A stretch of DNA of 64,000 bases, taken from positions 248,001-312,000 of the forward strand of contig NZ_JAJFOW010000004.1 in assembly GCF_020731285.1 (NCBI RefSeq), read 5' to 3'. The stretch comes from Cohnella baijiui. Lineage in GTDB: Bacteria; Bacillota; Bacilli; Paenibacillales; Paenibacillaceae. This document shows, piece by piece, positions 22,450-32,041 of this stretch; the first letter of the stretch is position 1; each line of letters starts with the position of its first letter. The notes beneath the pieces were generated by a model, which worked only from the letters and a program-made list of their open reading frames with translations, ran no database searches and was not told the DNA's origin. Made by a program: the position numbers and the translations under genes.

Positions 22450-25094
22450 GAGAAGATGTTGGTTTTGATCTCCTGGATGACGCGCAACATCTCCGTCACC
22501 GATGCATCGGAGTTCAACAGATCGTTCCCTTCGACCGTAAGATCTTGTAGGCGAGCCCGAACATCGGGATCGATCGACTCGTTTTCGATCAATAGTTGGG
22601 CCATCGCGATCTGATACTCCAAATAATGACGCACGGTGAGCAACTTTACGCCGACTACTTTGCTAGCCGAGGCATTGCCCACGGTAACGGTCAGTTTCAC
22701 GCGGAAGTCCAGATCGTTGTCACTCGTGTTAAGATCGTTGATGACCAGATCGTCCCCGGTCTCATTGATTCCCACATAAGTTGCGTAGGTGACCGAGGTC
22801 GTAGAAGCGGGGACAAGATCGGACAGACGGATCGAAGTCCCGGCATTTAACGGAATGCTCGGCATGAGGTAGGTCATTCCGTTAACCGAGCTTGTTCCGA
22901 TCAGATACTCAGCCGATTGGAATTTGCTCAACTCGGCAAGGGCTGGATTTACTTCTCCCTCATACTGAGGCTCGTCGTCTCTCATCGTGTTACGGTCGAT
23001 AAAGGTGACTTCGCCGTTGAGGATGTTCATGGCGAAGACGTCCCAATAGATCTCGGTGCCGTCGCCTTCAGGGATGGAATAGGATATAGTGGGCGAAGTT
23101 ACCGAACCAACATAGACATCTACTTTCGCTCCAGATTTGCGGAGCGTACTGATGCCGGCAAAGTGATGTACATAGAATTGATAGAAACCGTCCGTGCGGT
23201 AACGGATGGTAGTCGTTTCCGGACCGTAGGATTCGGTGTCGTCAATATCTAGATCGGCATAAGTGGTAGAGTTTACTTTATAGTCCTTTCCGCCGTACCA
23301 CGTATGGAAATGCCCGAGTCCGTCTACTGTTGGACCAAGCAGATGGGAATCTTCATCACGCGGGTTTTCTCCCCAAGTCAATACAATGCGAATTTCGCCT
23401 TCGTTCGGGATCCGAACCGCTTTCTCGTCTTTGTTGCGATATATTTCTCCGGTTAAAGAGGTTCCAATAATAAAAGTCACGAGAAAGCCCGGTTTGACCA
23501 GTTCTCCAGTATAAACACCAGGTCTAAGATCGGCGAAATATTCTCCATTCGCATCTGTGACTACAGTTGCTGCGATGTCCCCCGTCTTAGCTTCAACGCC
23601 GCGCCGGAAGTTAATATGCATGTCCGGTACTGGCTGATTGTTAGCGTCCACGATTTTGCCCGTAAATCCGTATACCGTATCCGGAATAGAAGGGGAACCG
23701 CCAGAGCCTCCAGAACCGCTGTTTGCTGGCGTGCTAACCGCAGGCTGACCGCCGACAGTCGCGTTTACGCCGTTGCCGACGATGACACGCTCAGGCGTTT
23801 GAGCGATCGAGCTGCCGCTGGCGTTGATCGTAGCCGTGCCGATCGAGCCCTGTCCCGTTACATTGGTTACGGCGTTCAAAATCAAAGCAGCTACGCGAGC
23901 GCTAGCAGCAATATTTACGTCTGTACCTGTGGCAGATGCCGTTACGTTAAGCTGTTCGATCGAGCCCTGGGTAAGGTCCAGCTTGATGGACGTGGCAATG
24001 ACATCAACCGAGTTGAATCGACCCGCCATGCTGACTTCGGAGCCTTGTGGGATAACCGAAGACAATACGACATCGCCAAAGCCACTTCCCGTCATTTGGG
24101 ACTCTTCAAGGCGCGCACCGGACTGCAGCGTAATTTGCTGCACCGTCGTCGAACCCTCAGCGACGATGCGAATGCTGCCGTCTCTCTTATCCACGATAAC
24201 CGTCAGCAGGACGGAGTCGCTCAGGTGGATGGAGTTTTTGCCGCCGCCGAGGATCGTCGTCTTGCCTTTGACGGTAACTTGGTTCAGGTAGACGTCGCCT
24301 TGGCCGACGCCTTCGCCGATGACGAGGTCGCCCTCAATGACGATGTTGTTGAGCGTAACGCCCGGGACGGAGATCAGGGCCGAACCGTAAACGGTCGTGG
24401 CCGTTGACTTGTCGCCGTAAGAACCGGCTTTGTCATAGGTGACGGCCGGCTTGATGGCAGCGTCGTACGCAAGCGCGCGGTCGAGCAGCGTGACGGCTTC
24501 GGCGCGCGTCAGGTTGTCCGCCGGGCGGAATTTGCCTTTGTCTCCGATCATGAGACCCGCGTCGATCACGGCGCCGATGGAGCCCTTGCTCCACGCCGGC
24601 GCGTTCGCCACGTCGGAGAGCTGGCCGGCCGATTCGGAAGCCTGGAGCTTCAGCAGCTTGGCCAGGATGACGGCCGCTTCCTGCCGGGAGATCTGCTTGT
24701 TCGGCTTGAAGGTTTGATCGCTGTAGCCGCTAATATAGCCGCCCTGTTGGGCTTTGGCCACTTCCCCGTAGAACCAATTGCCTTCCTTGACGTCCTTGAA
24801 GGCGATGGCGGCCTGCGCGGTGAGGCCTTGGGACTTGTTGACCAACGTGACGAATTCCGCGCGCGTCACGTCGCGGTTCGGCTTGACGGACCCGTCTTCG
24901 AAACCGGTGATGAGTCCTTTGCCGAGCCAATCCTTCAGAACTTGCTCTGCCCAGTGACCGGCGACGTCGTAGCCGGGCTCCTGCTTCTGCTTGCCGGTCG
25001 ATTCGGCCGCGAATGCGGTGCCGAAGGACGACAGGACGATGCAGAGGGCGAAAAACAGGAAAAGACTTTTCTGTTTCCAAGCGCTCCACTTCAT
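22446..25094 (-). CDS. S-layer-homology (SLH) domain surface protein
   Basis: 882 aa. Signal peptide (SLFLFFALCIVLSSFGTAFA), then three SLH repeats (about 45-225), each with the VTRAEFV / ISRQEAAVI / LTRAEAVTL motif that binds pyruvylated wall polymer. Residues 230-460 form a repetitive beta-helix-like region rich in Val/Thr/Ser. A Gly/Ser linker leads to a carboxypeptidase-regulatory-like beta domain (VYGFTGKIVDANNQPVPD) and a YfaP/DUF2135-like module (IRIVLTWGENPRDEDSHLLGP). The C-terminus is helical. Predicted non-covalent wall attachment; ligand unknown. ATG 25094 follows GGGAGG. Confidence 0.92.
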   Translation of the reverse strand: MKWSAWKQKSLFLFFALCIVLSSFGTAFAAESTGKQKQEPGYDVAGHWAEQVLKDWLGKGLITGFEDGSVKPNRDVTRAEFVTLVNKSQGLTAQAAIAFKDVKEGNWFYGEVAKAQQGGYISGYSDQTFKPNKQISRQEAAVILAKLLKLQASESAGQLSDVANAPAWSKGSIGAVIDAGLMIGDKGKFRPADNLTRAEAVTLLDRALAYDAAIKPAVTYDKAGSYGDKSTATTVYGSALISVPGVTLNNIVIEGDLVIGEGVGQGDVYLNQVTVKGKTTILGGGKNSIHLSDSVLLTVIVDKRDGSIRIVAEGSTTVQQITLQSGARLEESQMTGSGFGDVVLSSVIPQGSEVSMAGRFNSVDVIATSIKLDLTQGSIEQLNVTASATGTDVNIAASARVAALILNAVTNVTGQGSIGTATINASGSSIAQTPERVIVGNGVNATVGGQPAVSTPANSGSGGSGGSPSIPDTVYGFTGKIVDANNQPVPDMHINFRRGVEAKTGDIAATVVTDANGEYFADLRPGVYTGELVKPGFLVTFIIGTSLTGEIYRNKDEKAVRIPNEGEIRIVLTWGENPRDEDSHLLGPTVDGLGHFHTWYGGKDYKVNSTTYADLDIDDTESYGPETTTIRYRTDGFYQFYVHHFAGISTLRKSGAKVDVYVGSVTSPTISYSIPEGDGTEIYWDVFAMNILNGEVTFIDRNTMRDDEPQYEGEVNPALAELSKFQSAEYLIGTSSVNGMTYLMPSIPLNAGTSIRLSDLVPASTTSVTYATYVGINETGDDLVINDLNTSDNDLDFRVKLTVTVGNASASKVVGVKLLTVRHYLEYQIAMAQLLIENESIDPDVRARLQDLTVEGNDLLNSDASVTEMLRVIQEIKTNIFS

Positions 25095-25345
25095 GAAACC
25101 TGAAAACCTCCCATTCTAGTCTTCGGTCCTATGATTTTGTTTATCACTAGGATAAATGACCGATAGGAACTAGATCGGCAGGCAGGGTGTCTGGGATTAG
25201 GTGGGATTGCATGAAATTTAACGGAAACGCGTTTCTTTAGTTAATCTTTAGATAACAAATGCAACTTTTTGGCAATTCGTTGCGTTAAGGACGGATTGAC
25301 GAGGAACGGTCGAAGCGGGGCGTACATGGGGAAAGACGTTCATGA
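25095..25345. other. intergenic region upstream of the SLH gene
   Basis: About 250 bp, more AT-rich than its surroundings, holding the 5' region of the SLH gene. No ORF with a ribosome site and no clear -35/-10 pair was identified. Confidence 0.5.
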
Positions 25346-25385
25346 GAAAAACGGTCCCTGGGTCGGTTGACCCGTGGACCGTTTC
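25346..25385 (-). terminator. intrinsic terminator of the AraC-family gene
   Basis: AACGGTCC / GGACCGTT enclosing GGGTC/GACCC; TTTTTC follows on the minus strand. Confidence 0.8.
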
Positions 25386-25394
25386 TTCGCTTGC

Positions 25395-26264
25395 CTATTT
25401 TTTCACGACCGGCACCCATATCTCGCAGCGATAATGCTCGGCCGTCGTATCGCCCGCCGGATAGACCTCCATCTCCGGTCCTCCTGCGTGTTCGTACCCC
25501 GTCGCCGGAAACCACTCCTGGTAAATTCGGCTGAAGACGCTTTGGATCGCGCCCGGCAGCGCACCGACGCACGGAAAGATCGCCCACGTCGCGGTCGGGA
25601 TCGAAGCCCGCTGCAAACCGTCGGCCGCATCCGTGGCGGCATGCGCCCGGGAGGCGCCGATCCGGCCGGCGACCATATACGTAAACTCTCCCACGCCGGG
25701 CTGCATATCAAGACAGATGCCGTACAGGAGATCGTCGTCTCCAAAGGCGTTAAGCCGGGCGACGGTGCCGTCCCGATGGCAAGCTCCCCAGAGCTCCGCG
25801 ATGCGGGGCTGCTCCCCGTCCTTCAGCCGAATCGACTTGCCAACGGCCTCGAAGCCTTCTTTTTCCACGATCCGATAGTCCATATCCTTGTCTCCCTTCA
25901 ATGATAGATGGAAGGAAATACGGGGGTACGCCTTCAGACGGACGCCGGGCTGGCGGGCTTCCGACGGCGATACGCCATGGATTTTGCGGAACGCCTTGGC
26001 GAACGACTCCGGCGAGTCGTAGCCGTACTTCATGGCGACGTCGATCACCTTGGCGGTCGTGGACGCAAGTTCCTGCGCGGCCAACGTCAATCTGCGCTTG
26101 CGCATGTACTCGGCGACCGTCATACTCGTGAGCATGTGGAACATCCGCTGAAAATGAAACGGGGACGCGCAGGCGGCCCTGGCGATCTCCTCGATGTCGA
26201 GCCGATCCTCCATCCTCCGTTCCATCAGATCCAGCGCATCCATCATGCGGCGTAGATCATCCAC
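25395..26264 (-). CDS. AraC-family regulator with GyrI-like effector domain
   Basis: 289 aa. N-terminal AraC DNA-binding domain with two helix-turn-helices: LDIEEIARAACASPFHFQRMFHMLTSMTVAEYMRKRRLTLAAQEL and VIDVAMKYGYDSPESFAKAFRKIHGVSPSEAR. Residues 130-289 are an effector-binding (GyrI/SOUL-like) domain ending YRCEIWVPVVKK. This Rob/BmrR-like layout senses hydrophobic cations or drugs. GTG 26264 follows AAGGAGGGAG. Its targets are not evident; it stands alone. Confidence 0.9.
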   Translation of the reverse strand: MDDLRRMMDALDLMERRMEDRLDIEEIARAACASPFHFQRMFHMLTSMTVAEYMRKRRLTLAAQELASTTAKVIDVAMKYGYDSPESFAKAFRKIHGVSPSEARQPGVRLKAYPRISFHLSLKGDKDMDYRIVEKEGFEAVGKSIRLKDGEQPRIAELWGACHRDGTVARLNAFGDDDLLYGICLDMQPGVGEFTYMVAGRIGASRAHAATDAADGLQRASIPTATWAIFPCVGALPGAIQSVFSRIYQEWFPATGYEHAGGPEMEVYPAGDTTAEHYRCEIWVPVVKK

Positions 26265-26423
26265 CCGCGCTCCCTCCTTCGCTCTCTATCGTATCAGCGC
26301 CCGGTTGAGCGATCCTGTCTTGTCGTGCTCTCGTTGAACCGATTGTACTCCGTCCGGAAGGAAGGACTCAAGGAGAAGGCCGGACTCCGTAACGTATCCA
26401 CGGAGGTGCCAATAAAATGCCTC

Positions 26424-26452
26424 TTGAAACAAGCGGTCGCAGCGTGTAGTAT
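26424..26452 (+). promoter_or_regulatory. putative promoter of xpt-pbuX
   Basis: TTGAAA (26424-26429), 17-bp spacer, TAGTAT (26447-26452), about 25 bp before the purine aptamer. Confidence 0.5.
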
Positions 26453-26475
26453 TAATGTCGAATTTCATACGGAAG

Positions 26476-26544
26476 CTCGTATAATCTTGGGGATATGGCC
26501 CATAAGTATCTACCGGACGACCACTGCAATTGTCCGACTATGAG
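26476..26544 (+). ncRNA. purine (guanine/xanthine) riboswitch aptamer
   Basis: Closing helix CTCGTA/TATGAG, the J1/2 sequence TATAATC, loop-forming GGATATGGCCC, J2/3 GTATCTACCGGACG, and GTCCGACTATG. The specificity base in GACTATG is C, which selects guanine-type purines rather than adenine (U). A terminator lies at 26651 in the leader and xpt-pbuX follow, so purine binding should switch the operon off. Confidence 0.95.
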
Positions 26545-26650
26545 TGAAGCGCATCTAGGGTTCCGTCCGTTCGCGAGCGCGCGAACTGGAGCTGGTCCGA
26601 GCGATGCGGGCGCGGCTTGTCCGCGTCACACCGAGGGACAAAAGCCCGGC

Positions 26651-26698
26651 AGGACAGGATTCACTTGAGAGGAATAGCTCAGGGAACCTGTCCTTTTT
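26651..26698 (+). terminator. riboswitch-controlled terminator
   Basis: AGGACAGG / CCTGTCCT with an inner TTGAG/CTCA helix, then TTTTT. It is separated from the aptamer by about 105 nt, longer than usual, so an intermediate antiterminator must bridge this span. Confidence 0.85.
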
Positions 26699-26725
26699 AA
26701 TTTCCACGGAGGAGCGACAGCCAGA

Positions 26726-27319
26726 ATGAAAGTGCTTCAGGAACGCATACGCCAAGAAGGATTGATCCTGTCCGAAACGGTACTGAAGGTGGATTCCTTT
26801 CTCAATCATCAGGTCGATACGCAGCTCGCGCTGGCGATCGGACAAGAATTCGCACGGATTTTCGCGGGTCGGCCGATTACCAAGGTGCTGACGGTCGAAG
26901 CGAGCGGCATCCAGTTCGCGATGGCGGCCGGCATTGCCTTAAACGTGCCGTTCATCTACGCCAAAAAGAAAAAAGCCGTCACGCTCGCGGAGGACGTCTA
27001 CTCGGCTGAGGTGCATTCTTTTACGCGTCAGGAGACGTACCGGATCAGCATCTCCCGCAAGTACCTCGGTCCGGAGGACCGGGTGCTCATCGTCGACGAC
27101 TTCCTGGCGACCGGAGCCGCCTTGGTCGGGCTGACCGATATCGTCGCGGAGGCGGGCGCCGAACTGGTCGGCGTCGGCTGCGTCATCGAGAAGAGCTTCC
27201 AAGAGGGCAGGGGCTTGCTTGAACAGCGGGGCGTCGAGGTGCACGCCTTGGCCCGCATCGCCGAGATGGCGCCGGGTTTCGTGCGCTTCGTAGAGGAGAA
27301 CGCCGTCCATGCTGAGTAA
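26726..27319 (+). CDS. xpt: xanthine phosphoribosyltransferase
   Basis: 197 aa, usual family length. The N-terminus MKVLQERIRQEGLILSETVLKVDSFLNHQVD and the PRPP loop VLIVDDFLATG are diagnostic, with VEASGIQFA as purine-binding region. It converts xanthine plus PRPP to XMP in purine salvage. ATG 26726 has GGAGGAG upstream. It overlaps pbuX by 11 bp and is regulated by the guanine riboswitch in its leader. Confidence 0.97.
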   Translation: MKVLQERIRQEGLILSETVLKVDSFLNHQVDTQLALAIGQEFARIFAGRPITKVLTVEASGIQFAMAAGIALNVPFIYAKKKKAVTLAEDVYSAEVHSFTRQETYRISISRKYLGPEDRVLIVDDFLATGAALVGLTDIVAEAGAELVGVGCVIEKSFQEGRGLLEQRGVEVHALARIAEMAPGFVRFVEENAVHAE

Positions 27320-28610
27320 ACGCAAAGTCGTCACGCTGGGCTTGCAGCATGTGCTCGCTATGTACGCGGGTGCGGTCGTCGTTCCGCTCATCGTCGGCGG
27401 GGCGCTCCATCTGAGCGACGCGCAGGTGGCCTACCTGATCGCGGCCGACCTGTTCACATGCGGGATCGCCACGCTTCTTCAAGTGATGGGGACCCAATAT
27501 TTCGGAAGCGGGCTTCCCGTCATTCTCGGCTGTACGTTCACGGCGGTCAGTCCGATCATCGCGATCGCCCTTTCGTCCAATCTGGCGACCGCCTACGGCG
27601 CCATCATCATTTCCGGCATCTTCGTCGTGCTCGCGGCGCCGCTCTACGGCAAGCTGCTGAAGTTCTTCCCGACGATCGTGACCGGCTCGGTCGTGACGAT
27701 CATCGGGCTCTCCCTCATCCCGGTCGCGATGAACAATGTCGCAGGCGGGCAGGGCAGCTCGGACTTCGGCGAGCCGCGCAATCTGCTGCTGGCGCTTATT
27801 ACGCTGCTGATCATCCTGCTCGTCAATCGGCTCGCGACCGGCTTCGTGCGCGCCATCTCGGTGCTTATCGGCCTGATCGTCGGCACGGTCATCGGATACG
27901 GGATGGGCATCGTTCATTTCTCGTCCGTCTCCGAAGCTTCCTGGGTCAGCGTCGCGCAGCCGTTTTATTTCGGGACGCCGCAGATCAGCATAACAGCGAT
28001 CGCCACGATGATTATCGTGAACATCGTCAGCATGGTCGAGTCTACCGGCGTTTATCTGGCCGTCGGACGAGCCACCGGACAGCAGGTCGAGCAAAAGCGG
28101 ATCGTCAGCGGCCTGCGTTCGGAGGGTCTCGCGATCATGCTGGGCGGAATCTTCAACGCGTTCCCGTACACCGCCTTTTCGCAAAACGTCGGCCTCATCT
28201 CCATCACCCGCGTGAAGACGCGGAACGTCATCTTCGCCGCCGGCGGCATCATGGTGGTGCTGGGCCTGCTGCCGAAGCTGGCCGCGCTCACGACCGTCAT
28301 CCCGAACGCGGTGCTCGGCGGCGCGATGATCGTCATGTTCGGCTCGGTCGCGGCGTCGGGCATCTCCATCCTGTCGGAGGTCGATCTGCGCAAAGACCGC
28401 AACCTGATCATCGCGGCGTGCAGCATCGCGGTCGGCCTCGGATCGGCGACGCTGCCCCAGATGTTCGATCAATTGCCCGACTTCGCGAAAATGCTGATGC
28501 AGAACGGCATCGTAACCGGATCGCTCACGGCCATCCTCATGAACCTGATCCTAACGCCGTCGGCTGCCGAGGCTTCGCCGGTCGTACCGTCGGAAGCGGC
28601 GGAAGGTTGA
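27309..28610 (+). CDS. pbuX: xanthine permease (NCS2 family)
   Basis: 433 aa with about 14 hydrophobic segments. Family signatures: LQHVLAMYAGAVVVPLIVG near the N-terminus, the TM-region QYFGSGLPVILGCTFTAVSP, and FNAFPYTAFSQNVGLISITRVKTR. It imports xanthine by proton symport. Start overlaps the end of xpt, giving the conserved xpt-pbuX operon, which ends at the terminator at 28650. Confidence 0.96.
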   Translation: MLSKRKVVTLGLQHVLAMYAGAVVVPLIVGGALHLSDAQVAYLIAADLFTCGIATLLQVMGTQYFGSGLPVILGCTFTAVSPIIAIALSSNLATAYGAIIISGIFVVLAAPLYGKLLKFFPTIVTGSVVTIIGLSLIPVAMNNVAGGQGSSDFGEPRNLLLALITLLIILLVNRLATGFVRAISVLIGLIVGTVIGYGMGIVHFSSVSEASWVSVAQPFYFGTPQISITAIATMIIVNIVSMVESTGVYLAVGRATGQQVEQKRIVSGLRSEGLAIMLGGIFNAFPYTAFSQNVGLISITRVKTRNVIFAAGGIMVVLGLLPKLAALTTVIPNAVLGGAMIVMFGSVAASGISILSEVDLRKDRNLIIAACSIAVGLGSATLPQMFDQLPDFAKMLMQNGIVTGSLTAILMNLILTPSAAEASPVVPSEAAEG

Positions 28611-28649
28611 GACGAAAGGTCCGTTTATAGCCTGTGTAATAAAGTGGAA

Positions 28650-28678
28650 GACCACCCCGGGCGGGGTGGTCTTTTTTT
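28650..28678 (+). terminator. intrinsic terminator of xpt-pbuX
   Basis: GACCACCCC / GGGGTGGTC with a 4-base loop and seven T residues. Confidence 0.95.
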
Positions 28679-29591
28679 AATGCACGGCGAGCACGAGCTT
28701 GCCGCGGCCGTGACCGTGCTCGAGCTCGCGATGGGCTTCGGCCGCTTCGCGCAGGGGAAGGACGCGGCGAAGATGAATGTCGAGCTTGCCTTGCGTGTGG
28801 AGCTTTACTAGCTCGGCCAGTCGCTCGGCGGTCCGCGTCCCCTGCAAAGGGGGGATACCGAGCTCTTCCGCAAGCGCGGACGACACCATCGTACGGATGC
28901 GATTTCGGTCGCGGACGAGCGCAAGGGAGGCGCGCAGCGCTTCCGGTCCGGCCGCGTCCAGGGCGGCGTCCACCCCTTCGGGTGCCGCTTCGCGGACCCG
29001 GTCGATCAGTCCCTCGCCATAGCGGACCGGGATCGCGCCGAGGCCGCGAATATAGTCGTGGTTGGCTTCGCTGGCCGTGCCGATCACTTTTTTCGCGCCC
29101 CAAGCGAGAGCAATCTGGATCGCTGAGGTGCCCAGTCCGCCGGCCGCGCCGTGGATGAGCAGGGTATCGCCGGCGCCGACGCCGAGCGCTTGAAGGGCCA
29201 AATGGGCGCCTTGCGTGTTGCCTGAAAAGCCGCCGGCAACGGTCCACGGCATGTCGGTAGGTTTGTGTACAAGCTGTTACGTACGAACGGTCACGTATTC
29301 GGCATATCCGTTTAGCGTCGTGAACCCGAGCACTTCGTCGCCCATCGCGAAGCCTTCCGCGCCGTCTCCGATCTGATCGACGACGCCGGCGAATTCGTTA
29401 CCCGGCACGACGGGAAGCGCGGGCGCAAGGCCGGCAGGGCCTTCCCCGCGGCGCAGCCCGCAGTCGAACGGCATGACGCCTGCCGCCCGTACGCGGACCC
29501 GCACTTCGCCGGAGCCGGCGTTCGGAGCGGCGAGCTCTATCGGTTGGAGAACCTCGGGCGGGCCAAAAGCAGTCACGGCCATTGCAATCAT
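28677..29591 (-). pseudogene. NADPH:quinone oxidoreductase-like MDR gene with in-frame stop
   Basis: Two pieces in the same frame, 29277-29591 (GroES-like part, MAVTAFGPPEVLQPIEL to GYAEYVTVRT) and 28677-29252 (nucleotide-binding part, LLIHGAAGGLGTSAIQIAL), are separated only by TAA 29277-29279. Reading through gives VTVRT-stop-QLVHKPTDMPWTVAGGFSG, which matches the linear order of zinc-free quinone oxidoreductases, so a single nonsense change is the likely cause. The start overlaps the upstream MFS gene as ATGA. The distal part has its own ATG (29252) but no ribosome site. Confidence 0.88.
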
Positions 29592-30997
29592 GACAAATCG
29601 CTCCTTTCGGTCAGGCCGGCGTCCGCGGATGGGGACGTCCGGCCGCGCTGCATAGCGGCGTAATAAATGATCATCATGGCGATGATGACAAATGACAAAA
29701 CGAGATAGAGATTGCTGTAGACGAACGCGCCAGGCTGCGTCTGCAGAGGATTCCAGCCCTCGGCCGCGCCGCGATCCACCGTCGTTCCGTACAGACTGGC
29801 GCTGACGGCGCCGGCGATGAAGTTAAGCATGGACAGTATCCCCATGCCAATGCCTACCTGATCTTGTGGGAGCATGCGGGAGATCGTGCCCGACAGGGCG
29901 ATATAGGCGAACGACTGTCCGACGTTCCCGAATACGAGAAACAAGGCGATCCACGGCGGCGCGGATCCGGTAAAAGACGAGAGCAGCGCGAAGCAAGCCA
30001 GGTAGAGCAGCAAAGCCGCGTAGAAGAGCGGGCCGTTGCCGTGCCGATCGGCGAGCTTGCCGCCCGTGTGTCCCAAGGCGGCCGTCACCACAGCCGCCGG
30101 CATCATCGCCAGGCCGATCCAGCCCGACGGCAGATGATGAACCTGCGTGAGCAACTGCGGACTGAGGAAAGGGAGGGCGTAACTGACCGAGGTGCTTAGA
30201 AAGACTAGACTTAGCCCGGCGACGTAGCGGCTGTGGCGCAGTAGGGCGGGCCGGATGAACGGGTCCCGAGCGCGGCGTGTGCGCAGCGCGAACAGAAGCA
30301 GCAGGAGCAGGGCGCCGGCGGCGACCGTCCAAGCCCGATTCGTGATCGCCAGCAGCGTCGAGGCCACGAATCCGGCGAGCAGGACGCCTCCGAGCCAATC
30401 GATGCTGCCTCGTGCGCGACGTGGCTCTTCTCGCAGATGGATGCGGTAAAACGGCAGCGCGAGCAGCGTCAGCATCGGGACGCCGAACAGGTATCGCCAG
30501 TGTACGGCTCCAATCAGGAGCGCGGCTACAGCCGGACCGATCGCGCTGCCGATCGCGCCGCCAGTCATCGCGATGCCGATCGCGCGGCCCCGCGTTTCCG
30601 GCGGGAAGTAGCGCACGGGCAGAATCCCGGCCATCGCGGGGATGACGGCCGACCCTGCCGCCTGAATCATCCGGCCGGCGAGGACCGTCTCGTAGCTGCG
30701 TGCGGTTAGGCCGATGACGCATCCGGCCGAAAGAAGGAGAATGCCAACCGTGAGCAGCGTCTTTAGCCGGCAGTTGTCGGCCAGCTTGCCGTAGAGGACG
30801 GTCCCGACGGCGAAGATCAAGAGGTAGGAGGAAGTAACCCAGCTAACTTGGCCAAAGGATAGGCGATATGTCCGCATGATCTCCGGCAGAGCCAGGTTGA
30901 ACATCGTTCCGCTCATGACCGAGATCGCGAGCGTGAACGCCAGGATGCGAAGCAGGGCATCGCCGGCGCGCGGTTGGGAGGCAACAGTCATCGTCAT
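29588..30997 (-). CDS. MFS drug-exporter-type transporter (DHA2-like)
   Basis: 469 aa, about 14 membrane segments. Motif A-like GKLADNCRLKTLL after TM2, and the antiporter motif region GGAIGSAIGPAVAALLIGAVHWRYLF. Related to TetA(L)/QacA-type proton antiporters; substrate unknown. ATG 30997 follows AAGGAGG. It is followed by the disrupted quinone oxidoreductase with a 4-bp overlap and is divergent from a LysR regulator, which likely controls it. Confidence 0.9.
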   Translation of the reverse strand: MTMTVASQPRAGDALLRILAFTLAISVMSGTMFNLALPEIMRTYRLSFGQVSWVTSSYLLIFAVGTVLYGKLADNCRLKTLLTVGILLLSAGCVIGLTARSYETVLAGRMIQAAGSAVIPAMAGILPVRYFPPETRGRAIGIAMTGGAIGSAIGPAVAALLIGAVHWRYLFGVPMLTLLALPFYRIHLREEPRRARGSIDWLGGVLLAGFVASTLLAITNRAWTVAAGALLLLLLFALRTRRARDPFIRPALLRHSRYVAGLSLVFLSTSVSYALPFLSPQLLTQVHHLPSGWIGLAMMPAAVVTAALGHTGGKLADRHGNGPLFYAALLLYLACFALLSSFTGSAPPWIALFLVFGNVGQSFAYIALSGTISRMLPQDQVGIGMGILSMLNFIAGAVSASLYGTTVDRGAAEGWNPLQTQPGAFVYSNLYLVLSFVIIAMMIIYYAAMQRGRTSPSADAGLTERSDLS

Positions 30998-31101
30998 TTT
31001 CCTCCTTTCTATGGGACTGTACTGACTAAATAGATCTGGTGCGGACTGGACGGCGTCGCCGCTATCCCTTATTCTAAGGTCGATTATCCATAAACAAAAA
31101 T

Positions 31102-31138
31102 ATATATTTCAATATAAGATCAATATACTGAAGTATAT
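31102..31138. promoter_or_regulatory. AT-rich LysR binding region
   Basis: ATATAC-TGAA-GTATAT (31123-31138) is a 16-bp inverted repeat of T-N11-A type, next to a second AT-rich dyad, ATATATTTCAATATA (31102-31116), in the divergent intergenic region between the MFS and LysR genes. Confidence 0.6.
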
Positions 31139-31153
31139 GGAGGTGGCGGGCGA

Positions 31154-32041
31154 TTGGAACTGCTGCAATTGCGATACTTTCAGACGGTCGCACGGCTGGA
31201 GCACATGACGAAGGCCGCCCAGGAGCTGCGCATCGCCCAGCCCGCGCTTAGCAAGACGATCTCCCGGCTGGAAGAGGATCTCGGCGTCCCGCTTTTTGAT
31301 CGCGGCGGCGGGCGGATCCGGCTGAACCGGTTCGGCAGCGCTTTTCTGGACAAGGTCGAGCGCGCGCTATCCTTGCTCGAGGAGGGACAACGGGAAATCG
31401 CCGAGCTCGCGGGGCTGGAGCAGGGAAGCGTCCATCTGGCGACTTCGACCGTCGAGCGGATCTCCGAGCCTCTGCGCGCGTTTGTCGAACAATATCCCGA
31501 CGTCCGCTTTCGCATCTCGCAGGCGCCTCCGGACGAGATGGCCGAGCTCATGGCATCCGGAGAAGCGGACCTCGTCTTTGCGGCAATACCGATCGATAGT
31601 CCCGGACTCGCGGAGAGGATCGTCCTGCGCGAGGAGCTGTATCTCGCCGTCCCCCCGGGGCACCGTCTGGCGGGCCGGGGCAGCATCCGGTTGCGCGAGG
31701 CGGAGGCAGAGCCGTTTATCGGGTACAAGGAGGGTTTTGTTTTTCAACGGATGAACGATGCCTTCTTTGAGGCGGCGGGATTCAAGCCTAATTTCATCTG
31801 CAGGGTCGACGAGCCGCCCGCCGTCGCCAGCCTCGTTCGCGCGGGCTTGGGCGTGGCGCTATACGGCTGCTTGAATCGGGGCCAAGAGCAGATGCCGCTC
31901 CTGTCGATCGAGAGTCCGGTTTGCCGGCGGGAGTACCGCTTGATCTGGCAAGACAAGCGCTATCTCTCTCTCGCCGCGCGGAAGTTCCGGGATTTCGTCC
32001 TGCAATGGTTCGCCGAGACTTCGTTGGTCGACAAAGAGTAA
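31154..32041 (+). CDS. LysR-family transcriptional regulator
   Basis: 295 aa: winged HTH MELLQLRYFQTVARLEHMTKAAQELRIAQPALSKTISRLEEDLGVPLFDR, then a periplasmic-binding-protein-like effector domain to the end. TTG 31154 follows GGAGGTGG. Divergent from the MFS exporter/quinone oxidoreductase operon, the usual layout of a LysR regulator and its target. Confidence 0.92.
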   Translation: MELLQLRYFQTVARLEHMTKAAQELRIAQPALSKTISRLEEDLGVPLFDRGGGRIRLNRFGSAFLDKVERALSLLEEGQREIAELAGLEQGSVHLATSTVERISEPLRAFVEQYPDVRFRISQAPPDEMAELMASGEADLVFAAIPIDSPGLAERIVLREELYLAVPPGHRLAGRGSIRLREAEAEPFIGYKEGFVFQRMNDAFFEAAGFKPNFICRVDEPPAVASLVRAGLGVALYGCLNRGQEQMPLLSIESPVCRREYRLIWQDKRYLSLAARKFRDFVLQWFAETSLVDKE

